Part shown: one piece after another, positions 1 to 8,648 of the stretch
How positions within the stretch are numbered: the stretch's first letter is position 1
Layout: each line of letters begins with the position of its first letter
Source of the DNA: Haloferax mucosum ATCC BAA-1512
GTDB taxonomy: Archaea > Halobacteriota > Halobacteria > Halobacteriales > Haloferacaceae
Assembly: GCF_000337815.1 (NCBI RefSeq)
Contig: NZ_AOLN01000018.1
Span: 186,001-250,000 of the forward strand
Direction of reading: 5' to 3'
DNA: 64,000 nucleotides
The notes under the pieces: generated by a model
The model's database searches: none
What the model saw: the letters and a program-made list of their open reading frames with translations, nothing else
What the model was told of the DNA's origin: nothing
Made by a program: the position numbers and the translations under genes

Positions 1-811
1 TGCGCTCGACGACCGCCCGCACCGCGGTGGTCGTAATCTCGTCTACGTGGTCCGTAAACTCCCGGATACGCCGCATCGTCGACTGGTCAACGTCGAGCGT
101 GTGGCCGTCGGCGTCCATGACGATGTTGGCGATATCCTCGGCGTTGTCGGCGGTGAGTTCGAGGTTCTTCGCCACAGACCGGTAACCGATGAGCGGGAAT
201 CCCGAGTCGAGACCGACGGCGCGTGCGAGGTTGGGGTTCTGGTACGACGTGAAGATGAGACGAAGCAGGAGAACGAAAATTTTGTTCGCCTGCCGCTCGC
301 GGTTGAGCGCCCGTTGTGCGAGGTCCGGATTGCCGTGAGCGAGCGCCTTTACGGCCTCGCCACGCATCGTACTCCCCGTGTTCTCTAGGCGCTTGAGGAG
401 GTTGTCGAGGCTGAAGTCCTCGGCATCGACCGAACAGCGAATCGCGATTCGCTCGGGTGTCTCCTCGATGACGCCGAGACCCATGAGCTGTGTCTCAGCC
501 TTGTAGACGGCGTTGATGTGGTCGGAGTCGAGCGCACCCTCACTTTTTTCGATGTGGATGACGCGCCGCCCGAGCACGTACTGTGCGACGATGGCGCGTT
601 CGAGCGCCTCCGCATTCAGATTGTCTGCACGTATCGTCGCCTTCGAGTCTTCGGTGTTGACGGACTCGGGAAGCACAGTCAGGGTTCCCTTGCCACTGGT
701 TCGAATCGTCACCTCGTCGCCCTTATCGACGTTGTGTTCTTTGGCCCACTCCGCTGGAAGCGTCATCGCCAGCGTGGAGGGACCGAGACGCTGGACTTTC
801 CGGGTCTCCAT
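1..811 (-). CDS. PhoU-type phosphate uptake regulator with AbrB domain (3' end outside window)
   Basis: The reverse strand reads an open frame from ATG at 811 to the window edge, so the C-terminus is missing. Residues 1-45 (METRKVQRLG, then LPAEWAKEH and a KGDEV turn) form a SpoVT/AbrB-type swapped-hairpin DNA-binding domain. The following helical part fits the PhoU-like domain found in archaeal phosphate-uptake regulators. A TATA-like box lies 24-32 nt upstream with no Shine-Dalgarno, so the mRNA is probably leaderless. Such proteins are thought to act as transcription regulators of phosphate transport, which is family inference; no pst genes are visible here. Confidence 0.85.
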   Translation of the reverse strand, partial: METRKVQRLGPSTLAMTLPAEWAKEHNVDKGDEVTIRTSGKGTLTVLPESVNTEDSKATIRADNLNAEALERAIVAQYVLGRRVIHIEKSEGALDSDHINAVYKAETQLMGLGVIEETPERIAIRCSVDAEDFSLDNLLKRLENTGSTMRGEAVKALAHGNPDLAQRALNRERQANKIFVLLLRLIFTSYQNPNLARAVGLDSGFPLIGYRSVAKNLELTADNAEDIANIVMDADGHTLDVDQSTMRRIREFTDHVDEITTTAVRAVVER

Positions 812-834
812 GCCATGGTGAACCCATCCAATGA

Positions 835-843
835 CCTTAAAGG
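835..843 (-). promoter_or_regulatory. TATA box of the PhoU/AbrB gene
   Basis: The reverse strand reads CTTTAAGG about 28 nt before the ATG at 811, the usual haloarchaeal spacing for a leaderless transcript. Confidence 0.45.
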
Positions 844-963
844 CCACTATATGTTACTCTCTGCCAATAATAGTTATAGACTTCACTGGAATTTCTTTCA
901 GAACCCTAAATGACGTCGAAGTCGGTCGATTCGCCCTCTCACCGTTCGACACCGGCGAACCAG

Positions 964-2028
964 TCACTCGATTTTCATCATCCGTCGCTCCACGCGACCG
1001 ACGCGAACTTTGGTCCATCCACGGAGTTCCTCGTCGAGGTCCGTATCGTCGGTATCGACGCGAAGGACCGGAATCGAGTCGAGTTTCGAGCGCGAGGCGA
1101 CGACCGAGACGTCACACCGACGAATCACCTCAGGAGAGAGTTGCGGGTTGCCGCGACCGAAGATGAACCCTTGTCCGCCGATGGGCGTGACGACGATGAC
1201 GTTTTCGTCGCCGAGATTGGCGAGGATTTCGTCCGCCGTCGCGTCGCGGGCGAGCACGTCACCGTCGCGGTACACGTCCACGCCGAGCGCCGAGCCGTCG
1301 ATTCCGAGTTCGGATTTCACCGCGCCGACGGTGCTTCCGGGGCCGAGAACGTAGGTCACTCCGTCGCCGCTGTTGATATCGTCGGCGACCCCGGCGGCGA
1401 GCGCTTCGACCGTCCCGCCGCTCGTCTGCTTGGACGATTGGAGGTCTTCCGCGACGGGGACGTGTGCGACCGCCCGGAGTTCGGGATGCACTTCGCCCTC
1501 GCGGTAGTCGTCCTCGTCGATGTCCATGACCTCGCGGGCCTCGGTTCGCTCGAACGAGGTGACGATGTGTGCGGCGTCCTCCGGAGAGACGGCGAACACC
1601 GACGAATAGACTTTCACGCCCGCGGGGACCCCGAGCATCGGCACGTCGCTTCCGTCGAGCGCTTCGGCGACGTCGGCCGCGGTGCCGTCGCCGCCGACGA
1701 ACAACACGAGGTCAACGTCGGCCTCGGCGAACGCCTCCGCGGCGGCGATGGTGTCTGCGGCGCTCGTCTCGTCGGCGTCAGGTTCGCCCAGCACGGTCGG
1801 GTCGAAGCCGACGTCGCGGGCGATAGACGCGCCCATGCCACCACCCCACGCGAGGATTTCGGCGTCGGGAGCGGCGTCGAAAAGTTGTGAGAGCGCCCGC
1901 CGCGCGCGATTCGGCGACCGCGGCTCGGCACCGCGCGCTCTGGCTTCGGCGACTTTTCCGTCGGTTCCTTTCAGTCCGACCCGGCCGCCCATCCCCGCGA
2001 TGGGATTGACGACGACACCGATTCGCAT
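964..2028 (-). CDS. ATP-NAD kinase family protein
   Basis: This 354-residue protein begins MRIGVVVNPIAG, the N-terminal signature of the NAD kinase/AcoX-type fold. It has the nucleotide-binding GGDGT motif at residues 112-116. I chose ATG 2028 because the 17 residues available upstream are not part of the conserved fold. The family phosphorylates NAD using ATP or polyphosphate, but this longer branch differs from canonical NadK and its substrate is not proven. It is transcribed alone, convergent to nothing nearby and divergent from the small membrane protein gene at 2158. Confidence 0.8.
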   Translation of the reverse strand: MRIGVVVNPIAGMGGRVGLKGTDGKVAEARARGAEPRSPNRARRALSQLFDAAPDAEILAWGGGMGASIARDVGFDPTVLGEPDADETSAADTIAAAEAFAEADVDLVLFVGGDGTAADVAEALDGSDVPMLGVPAGVKVYSSVFAVSPEDAAHIVTSFERTEAREVMDIDEDDYREGEVHPELRAVAHVPVAEDLQSSKQTSGGTVEALAAGVADDINSGDGVTYVLGPGSTVGAVKSELGIDGSALGVDVYRDGDVLARDATADEILANLGDENVIVVTPIGGQGFIFGRGNPQLSPEVIRRCDVSVVASRSKLDSIPVLRVDTDDTDLDEELRGWTKVRVGRVERRMMKIE

Positions 2029-2157
2029 AGCTGAACGAATCCGCGCCCGCATGAAAAGCACCGCGGTAGCCGACGCCACCGCCTCTCTCGACCGTCGAAC
2101 TCTGTGACTGTCGCCGGAACCTTACCGTTTAAGGACGGGTCGGGGTAACTGTCATCT

Positions 2158-2271
2158 ATGATTCCGTTAGAAACGACCGAACAGGTGTTTCCGACGTCGG
2201 AAATGGCCGCGACCGTCTTCATCGTGGGTATCCTGATGACCGCCGGGTGGCTCTGGTACCTCCAGCGCTAA
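2158..2271 (+). CDS. small single-span membrane protein (37 aa)
   Basis: A short frame from ATG 2158 to TAA 2271 encodes an N-terminal polar stretch (MIPLETTEQVFPTSE) and one hydrophobic segment of about 18 residues (AATVFIVGILMTAGWLWYL) ending in QR. A TATA-like CCGTTTAAGG lies about 25 nt upstream of the start. It overlaps the stop of the convergent CinA-like gene by four bases. I do not recognise a family. The clean hydrophobic span and promoter spacing suggest a real gene. Confidence 0.55.
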   Translation: MIPLETTEQVFPTSEMAATVFIVGILMTAGWLWYLQR

Positions 2272-2972
2272 CCGGTCTCTGCTTCCTCGATACCTTCGAC
2301 CCGCGCTTCGAGCCACGCGGCCGCGGCTTCGACGGTCGCCTCGTCAGCGCCCGCCAGTTTGACCCGAACGTGGTCGCCGGGATAGCTTCCCACCGTGACG
2401 TCGAACGCCTCTTGTAGCGACGTAAATCGCCCGATGAGCGAACTCTCCGGTTCCGACGTTCGGACGAACCGGACGTGTGTCTGTTCGCCCGCGAACTCGT
2501 CTGCAATCTGTCCGAACATCGTCTTCATCTCGTCGGGGACGCCGGGGAGGACGTAGACAGTCCCGATGACGGCACCGGGTGCGACACCCTCCTCGTTAGG
2601 GAGCATCTGCGACCCCGCCGGGAGGTCGGTCGTCCCCTCCACGAGGTCTGCGGCCGAATAGCCGCTGTTCGCCGCTAACCACTCCGCGGCGTCCTCGCTT
2701 CGCTCCAAGGACCGCCCGAACGCGGCGGCGACTGCCTCCATCGTCACGTCGTCGTGCGTCGGTCCGAGTCCTCCGGTGACGACGACGGCGTCGTATTCGG
2801 CGTGGTATTCGTTGACTACGCGGGCGATGTCGGCGACGCGGTCGGGGACCGTCGTCACGCGCTCGACGCTGACGCCACGAGCTGTCAACTCGGTACACAA
2901 CCACGTCGCGTTCGTGTTCACTGTGTCACCGGCGAGCAGTTCGTCTCCGACGGTGACAACGGCGGCTTGCAT
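2268..2972 (-). CDS. CinA-like molybdopterin-binding domain protein
   Basis: This 234-residue protein has the MoCF/MogA-type fold of CinA: GDELLAGDTVNTN near the N-terminus and VVTGGLGPTHDD around residue 65. It matches the stand-alone N-terminal domain of CinA, without the C-terminal nicotinamide-nucleotide amidohydrolase domain. Start ATG 2972 gives MQAAVVTVGDE, the normal family start; nine extra upstream residues are probably untranslated. Related domains cleave ADP-ribose-type pyrophosphates or bind molybdopterin; the archaeal role is uncertain. Confidence 0.85.
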   Translation of the reverse strand: MQAAVVTVGDELLAGDTVNTNATWLCTELTARGVSVERVTTVPDRVADIARVVNEYHAEYDAVVVTGGLGPTHDDVTMEAVAAAFGRSLERSEDAAEWLAANSGYSAADLVEGTTDLPAGSQMLPNEEGVAPGAVIGTVYVLPGVPDEMKTMFGQIADEFAGEQTHVRFVRTSEPESSLIGRFTSLQEAFDVTVGSYPGDHVRVKLAGADEATVEAAAAWLEARVEGIEEAETG

Positions 2973-3090
2973 ATCCACGGGTACGGACGTAGCGGGCAAA
3001 AAAGCGTCCGTACCGACCGACCGCGCGGGTTAAACAGTAGTCGGAAACGGGCCGTGAACTGTTCGGAGCCGACTCGACGACGGTCCGGCC

Positions 3091-3849
3091 TCAGCGGTCG
3101 TTGTCGTCGAAGTCGAGACCGAGTCGCTGTCGGCGTTCGCGGAGTTCCGTTATCTGCCGTCGGTAGTAGAGGATTCCCGACCCGCCGATGAGCACCGAGA
3201 CGGCCGCGACGACACCGAAGATAGTGAGGTCGCGCTGGAGATAGAACTGCACGGACACGTTACCGTCGGTGAGTGCCTCGTTCCACGTGATGTGGACGCG
3301 GTTATTGACGACTTCGGTGTTGTAGCCGCCCGGTCGGACAGTGCCAAAGATGGGGAACTCGACGCGGCGGTCTTCGGGCAAGACGACCTCGTAGGTGCCT
3401 TCGACGAGGATGGGAAGCGAGAACCGCTTCGGCGTCGAGACGGACGAGAAGGCGATTTTGCCCGCACTGTTCGCGTCCGCGGGAAGCGTAATGTTCGTGA
3501 TGCGGTCGTTCTGCGTCACGTCGCCGCCCCGCGCTTTCAACTCGCTCCCGTCGATAACCGTCCCGTTGGGATACTGGTACCGAACTGCCTCGACGGGAAG
3601 CGGCGTCCGACTGCCGAATCCGTCGAGTCGGTAGAGTTCGACGAATGACGAGTTCATGTCGTAGACGGCGCGGAACTCGCTGTTGTTCTGGACTGTGATG
3701 TGCGCGTCCGTCTCCGCGTCCCACGCGTACTGGCTGTCCGGCGCGCCGTCGAGGCGCTGGTCCGAAACGCTGGACGTGCCACCGAGACACCCGGCGGTAA
3801 CGAGAAGGAGGGCGAGTCCAGCGATGCCAACGAGGAGTCGCTTGTTCAT
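3091..3849 (-). CDS. haloarchaeal membrane-anchored lipoprotein (DUF5803-like)
   Basis: The 252-residue product starts MNKRLLVGIAGLALLLV and reaches a lipobox TAGC at about residues 18-21, so it is exported by Sec and lipid-modified at Cys. A beta-rich extracytoplasmic region follows. A second hydrophobic span near residues 215-235 precedes a short basic tail (YYRRQITELRERRQRL). The start lies 4 bp after the stop of the DUF2110 gene, so it is the last gene of the tfe operon. I recall the family as DUF5803; function unknown. Confidence 0.8.
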   Translation of the reverse strand: MNKRLLVGIAGLALLLVTAGCLGGTSSVSDQRLDGAPDSQYAWDAETDAHITVQNNSEFRAVYDMNSSFVELYRLDGFGSRTPLPVEAVRYQYPNGTVIDGSELKARGGDVTQNDRITNITLPADANSAGKIAFSSVSTPKRFSLPILVEGTYEVVLPEDRRVEFPIFGTVRPGGYNTEVVNNRVHITWNEALTDGNVSVQFYLQRDLTIFGVVAAVSVLIGGSGILYYRRQITELRERRQRLGLDFDDNDR

Positions 3850-3853
3850 CGTC

Positions 3854-4531
3854 TTACTGGCCGATGACGCACTTGAGTTCCGCCGGCAGGTACGACCCGA
3901 TGCTCGCAAGAAGTCCCGGCGAGTCGGTTTCGTCTCGACAGACGATACTCTGTTCGAGCAGGCCGAGTCGCTCGACCGTCACGATGTCGTTCGCGTGGCC
4001 CGCACGGTTCACGGTCGCACGAACCTCGCCGCGGGTCGCGCTGTTGACGTTGACGCGGCCGCTTCCGCGAGTCCACTCGTAGAGGTTGTCGATTTCGTCC
4101 TCCGCCAACCGCGACGGTTCGTCGTCGCCACCGTAGACGAAGCGAAGCGGCATGTGCTGGACGAGACCGAAGCGGTCTCGAATCTGCGTCGCGGACCCGC
4201 GGCCTAGACCGAGTTCGTCGGTCGGGATGCGAATCTCCTGTCCGGCGTCGAGGACGAAGCCGTCGTCGTCCCAGTGTTCGAGCGTGCCGACGTAGGTTTC
4301 GCCCGCGGAGAGGTGCGGTGTCACTTCGCCCCACTGCTCGCGGAGCACGTTGCGTGCGACGGTTTCGTCGTCACCCGTGATGGTCACGGAGATGAAGTCG
4401 TCGTCGCGGACGCCGATGTTGTACTCGACGTCGAGGTCGCCGATATCGTTTGCGACGAGCGACGTGAGACTGTCGAGAGCGCGTTCGCGGGCGTCGCCGT
4501 CGATGTAGCACTTCGTTGCGAGAACGACCAT
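3854..4531 (-). CDS. DUF2110 family protein
   Basis: This 225-residue soluble acidic protein begins MVVLATKCYIDGDARERAL and matches my memory of the archaeal DUF2110 family. The start directly abuts the stop of tfe (4532), so the two are surely cotranscribed. Association with the basal factor TFE suggests a transcription- or RNA-related role, but this is only guilt by association. No catalytic motif is evident. Confidence 0.8.
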   Translation of the reverse strand: MVVLATKCYIDGDARERALDSLTSLVANDIGDLDVEYNIGVRDDDFISVTITGDDETVARNVLREQWGEVTPHLSAGETYVGTLEHWDDDGFVLDAGQEIRIPTDELGLGRGSATQIRDRFGLVQHMPLRFVYGGDDEPSRLAEDEIDNLYEWTRGSGRVNVNSATRGEVRATVNRAGHANDIVTVERLGLLEQSIVCRDETDSPGLLASIGSYLPAELKCVIGQ

Positions 4532-5062
4532 TTAGTTGGTACCCGTCACTTCGACGTTCAGTTCGTCTCGAAGCTCTTCGATTCGTTTCTCCATCGCCTC
4601 GACGAGGTCGGCGTTGTCCATCGGTTCGAGTGGCGCGCCGGTCTCGGGGCACTGGAAGCCGAGTTCCATCGCCTCGGAGAACTCGAACCGGATGCCGGCG
4701 GGTTCAGAGAGATAGAACTCATGGTTTCGCTCGTAGTCGAGGCGCTCTTCGAGCGCTTCGAGCAGTCGATACATCTCCTCTTCGAGATTGTCCGGGATAT
4801 TCTCGTAGTGGAACGTCCAGAGATACGTGAGCCAGCCAGAATCCTCGTCGCGGACGCGACGGTACGACGCGAGGTCGTTCTCGTAGAGGATAAAGAGCGC
4901 GCGGCGAACGTCGTTGAGTTCGAGTCGCAACTCCTCGGCGAGTTCCTCGTCAGTGACCTCGCCGTCCGGGGGGGCCGCGGCGACCGGCATCCCGGTTGGT
5001 CCGACCAACTCGTGGAGGTACTTCTGGATAACAGGGTCGTTCAGTAACTCCTCAAAAGCCAT
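4532..5062 (-). CDS. tfe: transcription initiation factor TFE, alpha subunit
   Basis: The 176-residue protein starts MAFEELLNDPVIQKYLHELV and has the N-terminal winged helix of TFE/TFIIE-alpha: a basic-acidic wing followed by LNDVRRALFILYENDLASYRR. A helical linker follows. TFE joins the TBP-TFB-RNA polymerase complex and helps promoter opening. The C-terminal zinc ribbon is degenerate: the two CxxC knuckles read SEPA and CPET, leaving one cysteine of four. ATG 5062 is preferred over an ATG nine codons upstream because the domain begins there. It heads the tfe - DUF2110 - lipoprotein group. Confidence 0.92.
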   Translation of the reverse strand: MAFEELLNDPVIQKYLHELVGPTGMPVAAAPPDGEVTDEELAEELRLELNDVRRALFILYENDLASYRRVRDEDSGWLTYLWTFHYENIPDNLEEEMYRLLEALEERLDYERNHEFYLSEPAGIRFEFSEAMELGFQCPETGAPLEPMDNADLVEAMEKRIEELRDELNVEVTGTN

Positions 5063-5147
5063 TGTGCGAATTGGCGTCAGGAACGCCATTAAGTCTTATC
5101 ACTCCCGCGTAACGGAGAACCGCCCGCGGGCGCGCTGACTGTTGCGA

Positions 5148-5690
5148 TTACTCCTCGTCGGCAGGAACGACTTTCTTGCCCGTGGCCATCGGGACGACGC
5201 GGTTCTCGGCGTCTTCCCACTCGCGGTCGAGTTCGCGGCCGTCGAACAGGCGGTCGAGAAAAACCGCGAGTCCGGCGACTTCCGAGTGCGGTTGGTTCGT
5301 CACGCCGACGTTCCAGTCCGCCTCGTCGTACACTTCGAAGGGGACTTTCTCCCCACCGACGACGACGAGCAGTGGCGCTTCGGTGTGCGCCTCTCGGATG
5401 TCCGCTTGCACGTCCTGTACTCGCTCGCCGTACATCGTGAGGTGGACGACTGCGCCCTCCCAGTTGCGGATAACACCGTTGAGTCCCGCCGTGAGTTCGA
5501 CCGAGAAAGGGCCGCCGAAGCGACCCGTAATGTCTTCGACCGTGTCCATCGAGTGCCCGGCGTTGTCCGGGAGGATAACCCGGTCGGCACCGAGCGCGCG
5601 GGCCGTCAACCCGACGTGTGTCGTCATCCGGTCGTCGCGTCCCGGCCGGTGCCCGTACCGGAGGACGGCGACTTCGGGTTCGTCTTGCAT
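5148..5690 (-). CDS. trm56: tRNA (cytidine(56)-2'-O)-methyltransferase
   Basis: This 180-residue SPOUT-class enzyme begins with EVAVLRYGHRPGRDDRMTTHVGLTARALGA, here given in pieces: LRYGHRPGRD then RMTTHVGL. It contains the knot motifs VVVGGEKVPFEVY and NVGVTNQPHSEVAGLAVFLD. It 2'-O-methylates C56 in the T loop of archaeal tRNAs using S-adenosylmethionine. It lies 85 bp upstream of tfe on the same strand and may share its transcript. Confidence 0.92.
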   Translation of the reverse strand: MQDEPEVAVLRYGHRPGRDDRMTTHVGLTARALGADRVILPDNAGHSMDTVEDITGRFGGPFSVELTAGLNGVIRNWEGAVVHLTMYGERVQDVQADIREAHTEAPLLVVVGGEKVPFEVYDEADWNVGVTNQPHSEVAGLAVFLDRLFDGRELDREWEDAENRVVPMATGKKVVPADEE

Positions 5691-5803
5691 GCCTCTTCGA
5701 AGACGACGGGGGAAGGTGGTGCTTTCGGAACGCGGTCACCGCGAACGCGACCAAAATCGTCACACAGCCGAACTTTATGCTCGACGGCTCCCCAACACGA
5801 ACC

Positions 5804-6703
5804 ATGAGTTATCACCCGGAAGTCGGTGCCGGTGTCGCCGACATCGACCTGTCGGAGCGGACCGCACTCGTCACGGGAGCCACGTCTGGCGTCGGCCGCG
5901 AAACGGCCCTCGCACTCGGGAGACTCGGTGCGACCGTCTTCGTCCACGGCCGGGACCGAGACGCCGGCCGCCGCACCGCCAGCGCCATCGACGACACGAG
6001 CGGTAACGCGGTCTTCTTCCGCGCAGACCTCGCGGAGACCGACACCGTCCGCCGCCTCGCTGACGAGATACGCGCGCGAACCGACCGCCTCGACGTGCTC
6101 GTCAACAACGCCGGCGCGCACTTTTCGGACGGGCAACTGACCGACGACGGCGTCGAAAAGACGTTCGCCGTCAACCACCTCGCGCCGTTCGTCCTCACCC
6201 ACGACCTCCGCAACCTGCTTTCCGACGACGGTCGCGTCGTCACCGTCTCGTCGGCGGTCCACCGCCGCGCCGACGGGACCTTCGACGTGACGACTCTCGA
6301 CGGCTACGACGGGCTTGACGCCTACGCCCAGTCGAAGTTAGCAAACGCGCTTTTCACCATCGGGCTTGCGCGCCGACTCGACGGCCCGACGGCGAACTGC
6401 TGTCACCCCGGCTTCGTCCCATCCAGCGGTCTCTGGCGCGACGCGTCGGTTCCCGTCCGTCTCGGCGTCGGCGTGCTCGCGCGACTTCCGCACCGACTCG
6501 TCAGCGGGTTCGTAGACACCTCGGCGACGGCCGCGGAGACGCTCGTCTATCTCGCCGCATCCCCTGACGCCGCGGACGTAAACGGGCGGTACTTCTCGGA
6601 CTGCAAACCCGTCGAGCCGTCGGCGGCCGCGACGGACGACCGACTCGTCCGTGAGCTATGGAGCCTAAGCGAGGAGCTGACCGATGTCTCGTGGCCGGAG
6701 TGA
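5804..6703 (+). CDS. short-chain dehydrogenase/reductase
   Basis: The 299-residue protein has the SDR cofactor motif TGATSGVG at residues 24-31, the NNAG motif (LVNNAGAHF), the serine segment VTVSSAVHR and the catalytic YAQSK. Its arrangement resembles retinol-dehydrogenase/WWOX-like SDRs acting on lipophilic alcohols; the substrate is unknown. ATG 5804 fits the start and gives a normal-length SDR. It is divergent from trm56. Confidence 0.88.
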   Translation: MSYHPEVGAGVADIDLSERTALVTGATSGVGRETALALGRLGATVFVHGRDRDAGRRTASAIDDTSGNAVFFRADLAETDTVRRLADEIRARTDRLDVLVNNAGAHFSDGQLTDDGVEKTFAVNHLAPFVLTHDLRNLLSDDGRVVTVSSAVHRRADGTFDVTTLDGYDGLDAYAQSKLANALFTIGLARRLDGPTANCCHPGFVPSSGLWRDASVPVRLGVGVLARLPHRLVSGFVDTSATAAETLVYLAASPDAADVNGRYFSDCKPVEPSAAATDDRLVRELWSLSEELTDVSWPE

Positions 6704-6785
6704 CCACGATTTGTGAGCGGTCACGCCTCGAATGACGTTCCAACGGAGGGAAACGGACTTACCACTCGGTCGAATCATCTGAGCT

Positions 6786-7733
6786 ATGTCGTTGGAACTC
6801 TCCGACAAGCGCGTCCTCGTGACCGGGGGCGCAGGTCTCGTTGGCTCTCATCTCGCGGCCCGTCTCGCCGAGGACAACCACGTCGTCGTCGCGGACGACC
6901 TCTCGAAAGGTACCCGCGAGCGCGTCCCCGACGGCGTCGAATTCGTCCGAGCGGACATGACAGACCCCGACGAAGTCGCCGAGGCCGTCACCGAAGACCT
7001 CGACATCGTGTTCCACTTCGCGGCCTACACGGACACGAACTACAGTAACCCGCGCCAGTTGTTCGAGGAGAACACCGAGATGACGTACAACGTCCTCGAA
7101 CGGATGCAAGATGTCGGCGTGACGAACATCGCCTTTACCTCCTCTTCGACGGTCTACGGCGAGGCCCCGCGCCCGACGCCCGAAGACTACGCCCCCCTCG
7201 AACCTATCAGCATCTACGGCTCTTCGAAACTCGCCGACGAGGGCCTGCTCTCGACGTTCGCACACTCCTACGATTTCACCGTCTACATGTACCGCTTTGC
7301 AAACATCGTCGGCCCGAAACAGCGCGGGAACGTCATCCCCGACTTCATCGAGAAACTGCTCGAAGACCCCGAGACGCTCGAAATCCTCGGCGACGGCCGA
7401 CAAGAGAAATCCTATCTCCACGTCGAGAACTGTATCGACGCGATGTGCCACGTGGTCGAACACGCCGACCGCGACTTCAACGTCTACAACCTCGGCACCC
7501 GGACGACCACGTCGGTGACGACCATCGCTAACATCGTCTCCGACGTGATGGGACTCGACCCCGACTACGAGTATACCGGCGGTGACCGTGGCTGGACCGG
7601 TGACGTTCCGAAGATGCGTCTCTCCATCGAGAAACTGTCCGCACTCGGCTGGGAACCGGACAATTCGAGCGACGACGCCGTCCGGCGGGCCGCCGAAGAA
7701 CTCTCCGACGAACTGCGAGCGGAGTACGAGTAA
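6786..7733 (+). CDS. NAD-dependent epimerase/dehydratase (UDP-glucose 4-epimerase-like)
   Basis: This 315-residue extended SDR has the NAD-binding TGGAGLVGSHL at residues 13-23, the catalytic serine segment SSSTVYG and the YGSSK pair. Family members interconvert nucleotide sugars such as UDP-glucose/UDP-galactose. In a haloarchaeon the product may feed S-layer or lipid glycosylation; two glycosyltransferases lie 1.4 kb downstream, though on the other strand. The substrate cannot be assigned from sequence alone. Confidence 0.88.
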   Translation: MSLELSDKRVLVTGGAGLVGSHLAARLAEDNHVVVADDLSKGTRERVPDGVEFVRADMTDPDEVAEAVTEDLDIVFHFAAYTDTNYSNPRQLFEENTEMTYNVLERMQDVGVTNIAFTSSSTVYGEAPRPTPEDYAPLEPISIYGSSKLADEGLLSTFAHSYDFTVYMYRFANIVGPKQRGNVIPDFIEKLLEDPETLEILGDGRQEKSYLHVENCIDAMCHVVEHADRDFNVYNLGTRTTTSVTTIANIVSDVMGLDPDYEYTGGDRGWTGDVPKMRLSIEKLSALGWEPDNSSDDAVRRAAEELSDELRAEYE

Positions 7734-7814
7734 CCCCGGTCTGGCTCGCCCGAGAACCGTCGAGAACCGCCCGGGAACGAGCCACCTTTCTACCGCGACG
7801 GCGTATCCCGGTTC

Positions 7815-8561
7815 GTGCAGGTCGTCGGCTACGATACCGGAACGCCAGCGCTGTTCGTGAGCACGAGCGACGGCATCGACTCGGTCGCACTCGACCCCGG
7901 AACCGAACTCGAATACCGCCTCGGCGACCGTCACTGTGCGGGGTCCATCCACGACGACCGCCACATCCCGTGTGACAACGACGGCGCGCCGTACTGCCCG
8001 GACCACCGGAGCACGTGGGTCTGTGCGAAGTGCACCGGGTCGTGTCTGAAAGACGAGATGGACTGCTACGAGGACCACGCGGTTTACCTCGCCGCCTTCG
8101 CACCGGCCACGTTCAAAGTCGGCGTCACGCGCCACTGGCGACTCGAAACACGGCTCCGAGAGCAGGGTGCTGACCGCGCGGCACACATCCGAACGCTCTC
8201 CGACGGCCGCATCGCCCGCGAGTACGAAGCCGAACTCGCAACCGACATCTCGGACCGCATCCGCGTGCCGGCGAAGGTTTCGGGCTTCGGACGCGACGTT
8301 GACGCCGATGCGTGGGCCTCGCTCGTGGGCGACTTCGACCCGATAGAGACGTTTTCGTTCGAGTACGGACTCGTCCTCTCGGAGAGTCCGGTCGCCGAAA
8401 CCATCGCCACGGGGACGATTCGCGGCGTGAAAGGACGCGTCCTCGTCCTCGACCACCGCGGAACGACCTACGCGGTCGATATGCGCGACCTCGTGGGACA
8501 CGAACTCGAACGCGGCGGGACCGACCGCGACCTCCAGTCGAGTCTCGGCGCGTTCGGATGA
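7815..8561 (+). CDS. DUF2797 family cysteine-rich protein
   Basis: The product has 248 residues from GTG 7815. The N-terminal half is cysteine- and histidine-rich (HCAGSIHDDRHIPC, YCPDH, CAKCTGSC), suggesting one or two zinc sites. The middle (VGVTRHWRLETRLREQGAD) resembles the DUF2797 core, which recalls a GIY-YIG-like fold. The start is GTG; there is no upstream ATG that keeps the frame. Function is unknown. It sits alone, 81 bp after the epimerase. Confidence 0.75.
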   Translation: MQVVGYDTGTPALFVSTSDGIDSVALDPGTELEYRLGDRHCAGSIHDDRHIPCDNDGAPYCPDHRSTWVCAKCTGSCLKDEMDCYEDHAVYLAAFAPATFKVGVTRHWRLETRLREQGADRAAHIRTLSDGRIAREYEAELATDISDRIRVPAKVSGFGRDVDADAWASLVGDFDPIETFSFEYGLVLSESPVAETIATGTIRGVKGRVLVLDHRGTTYAVDMRDLVGHELERGGTDRDLQSSLGAFG

Positions 8562-8648
8562 GCCACCAGTGCCGTCCGAATAAAGACAGCAGTCTGACAC
8601 ACTTTGAAGACCGTCAGCACTTTCCGGGTGGACGGCTAATCCGCGACC

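Noticed and set aside
5618..5803. N-terminal extension of the SDR gene
   Set aside because: It is antisense to trm56 and not SDR-like; the fold starts at ATG 5804.
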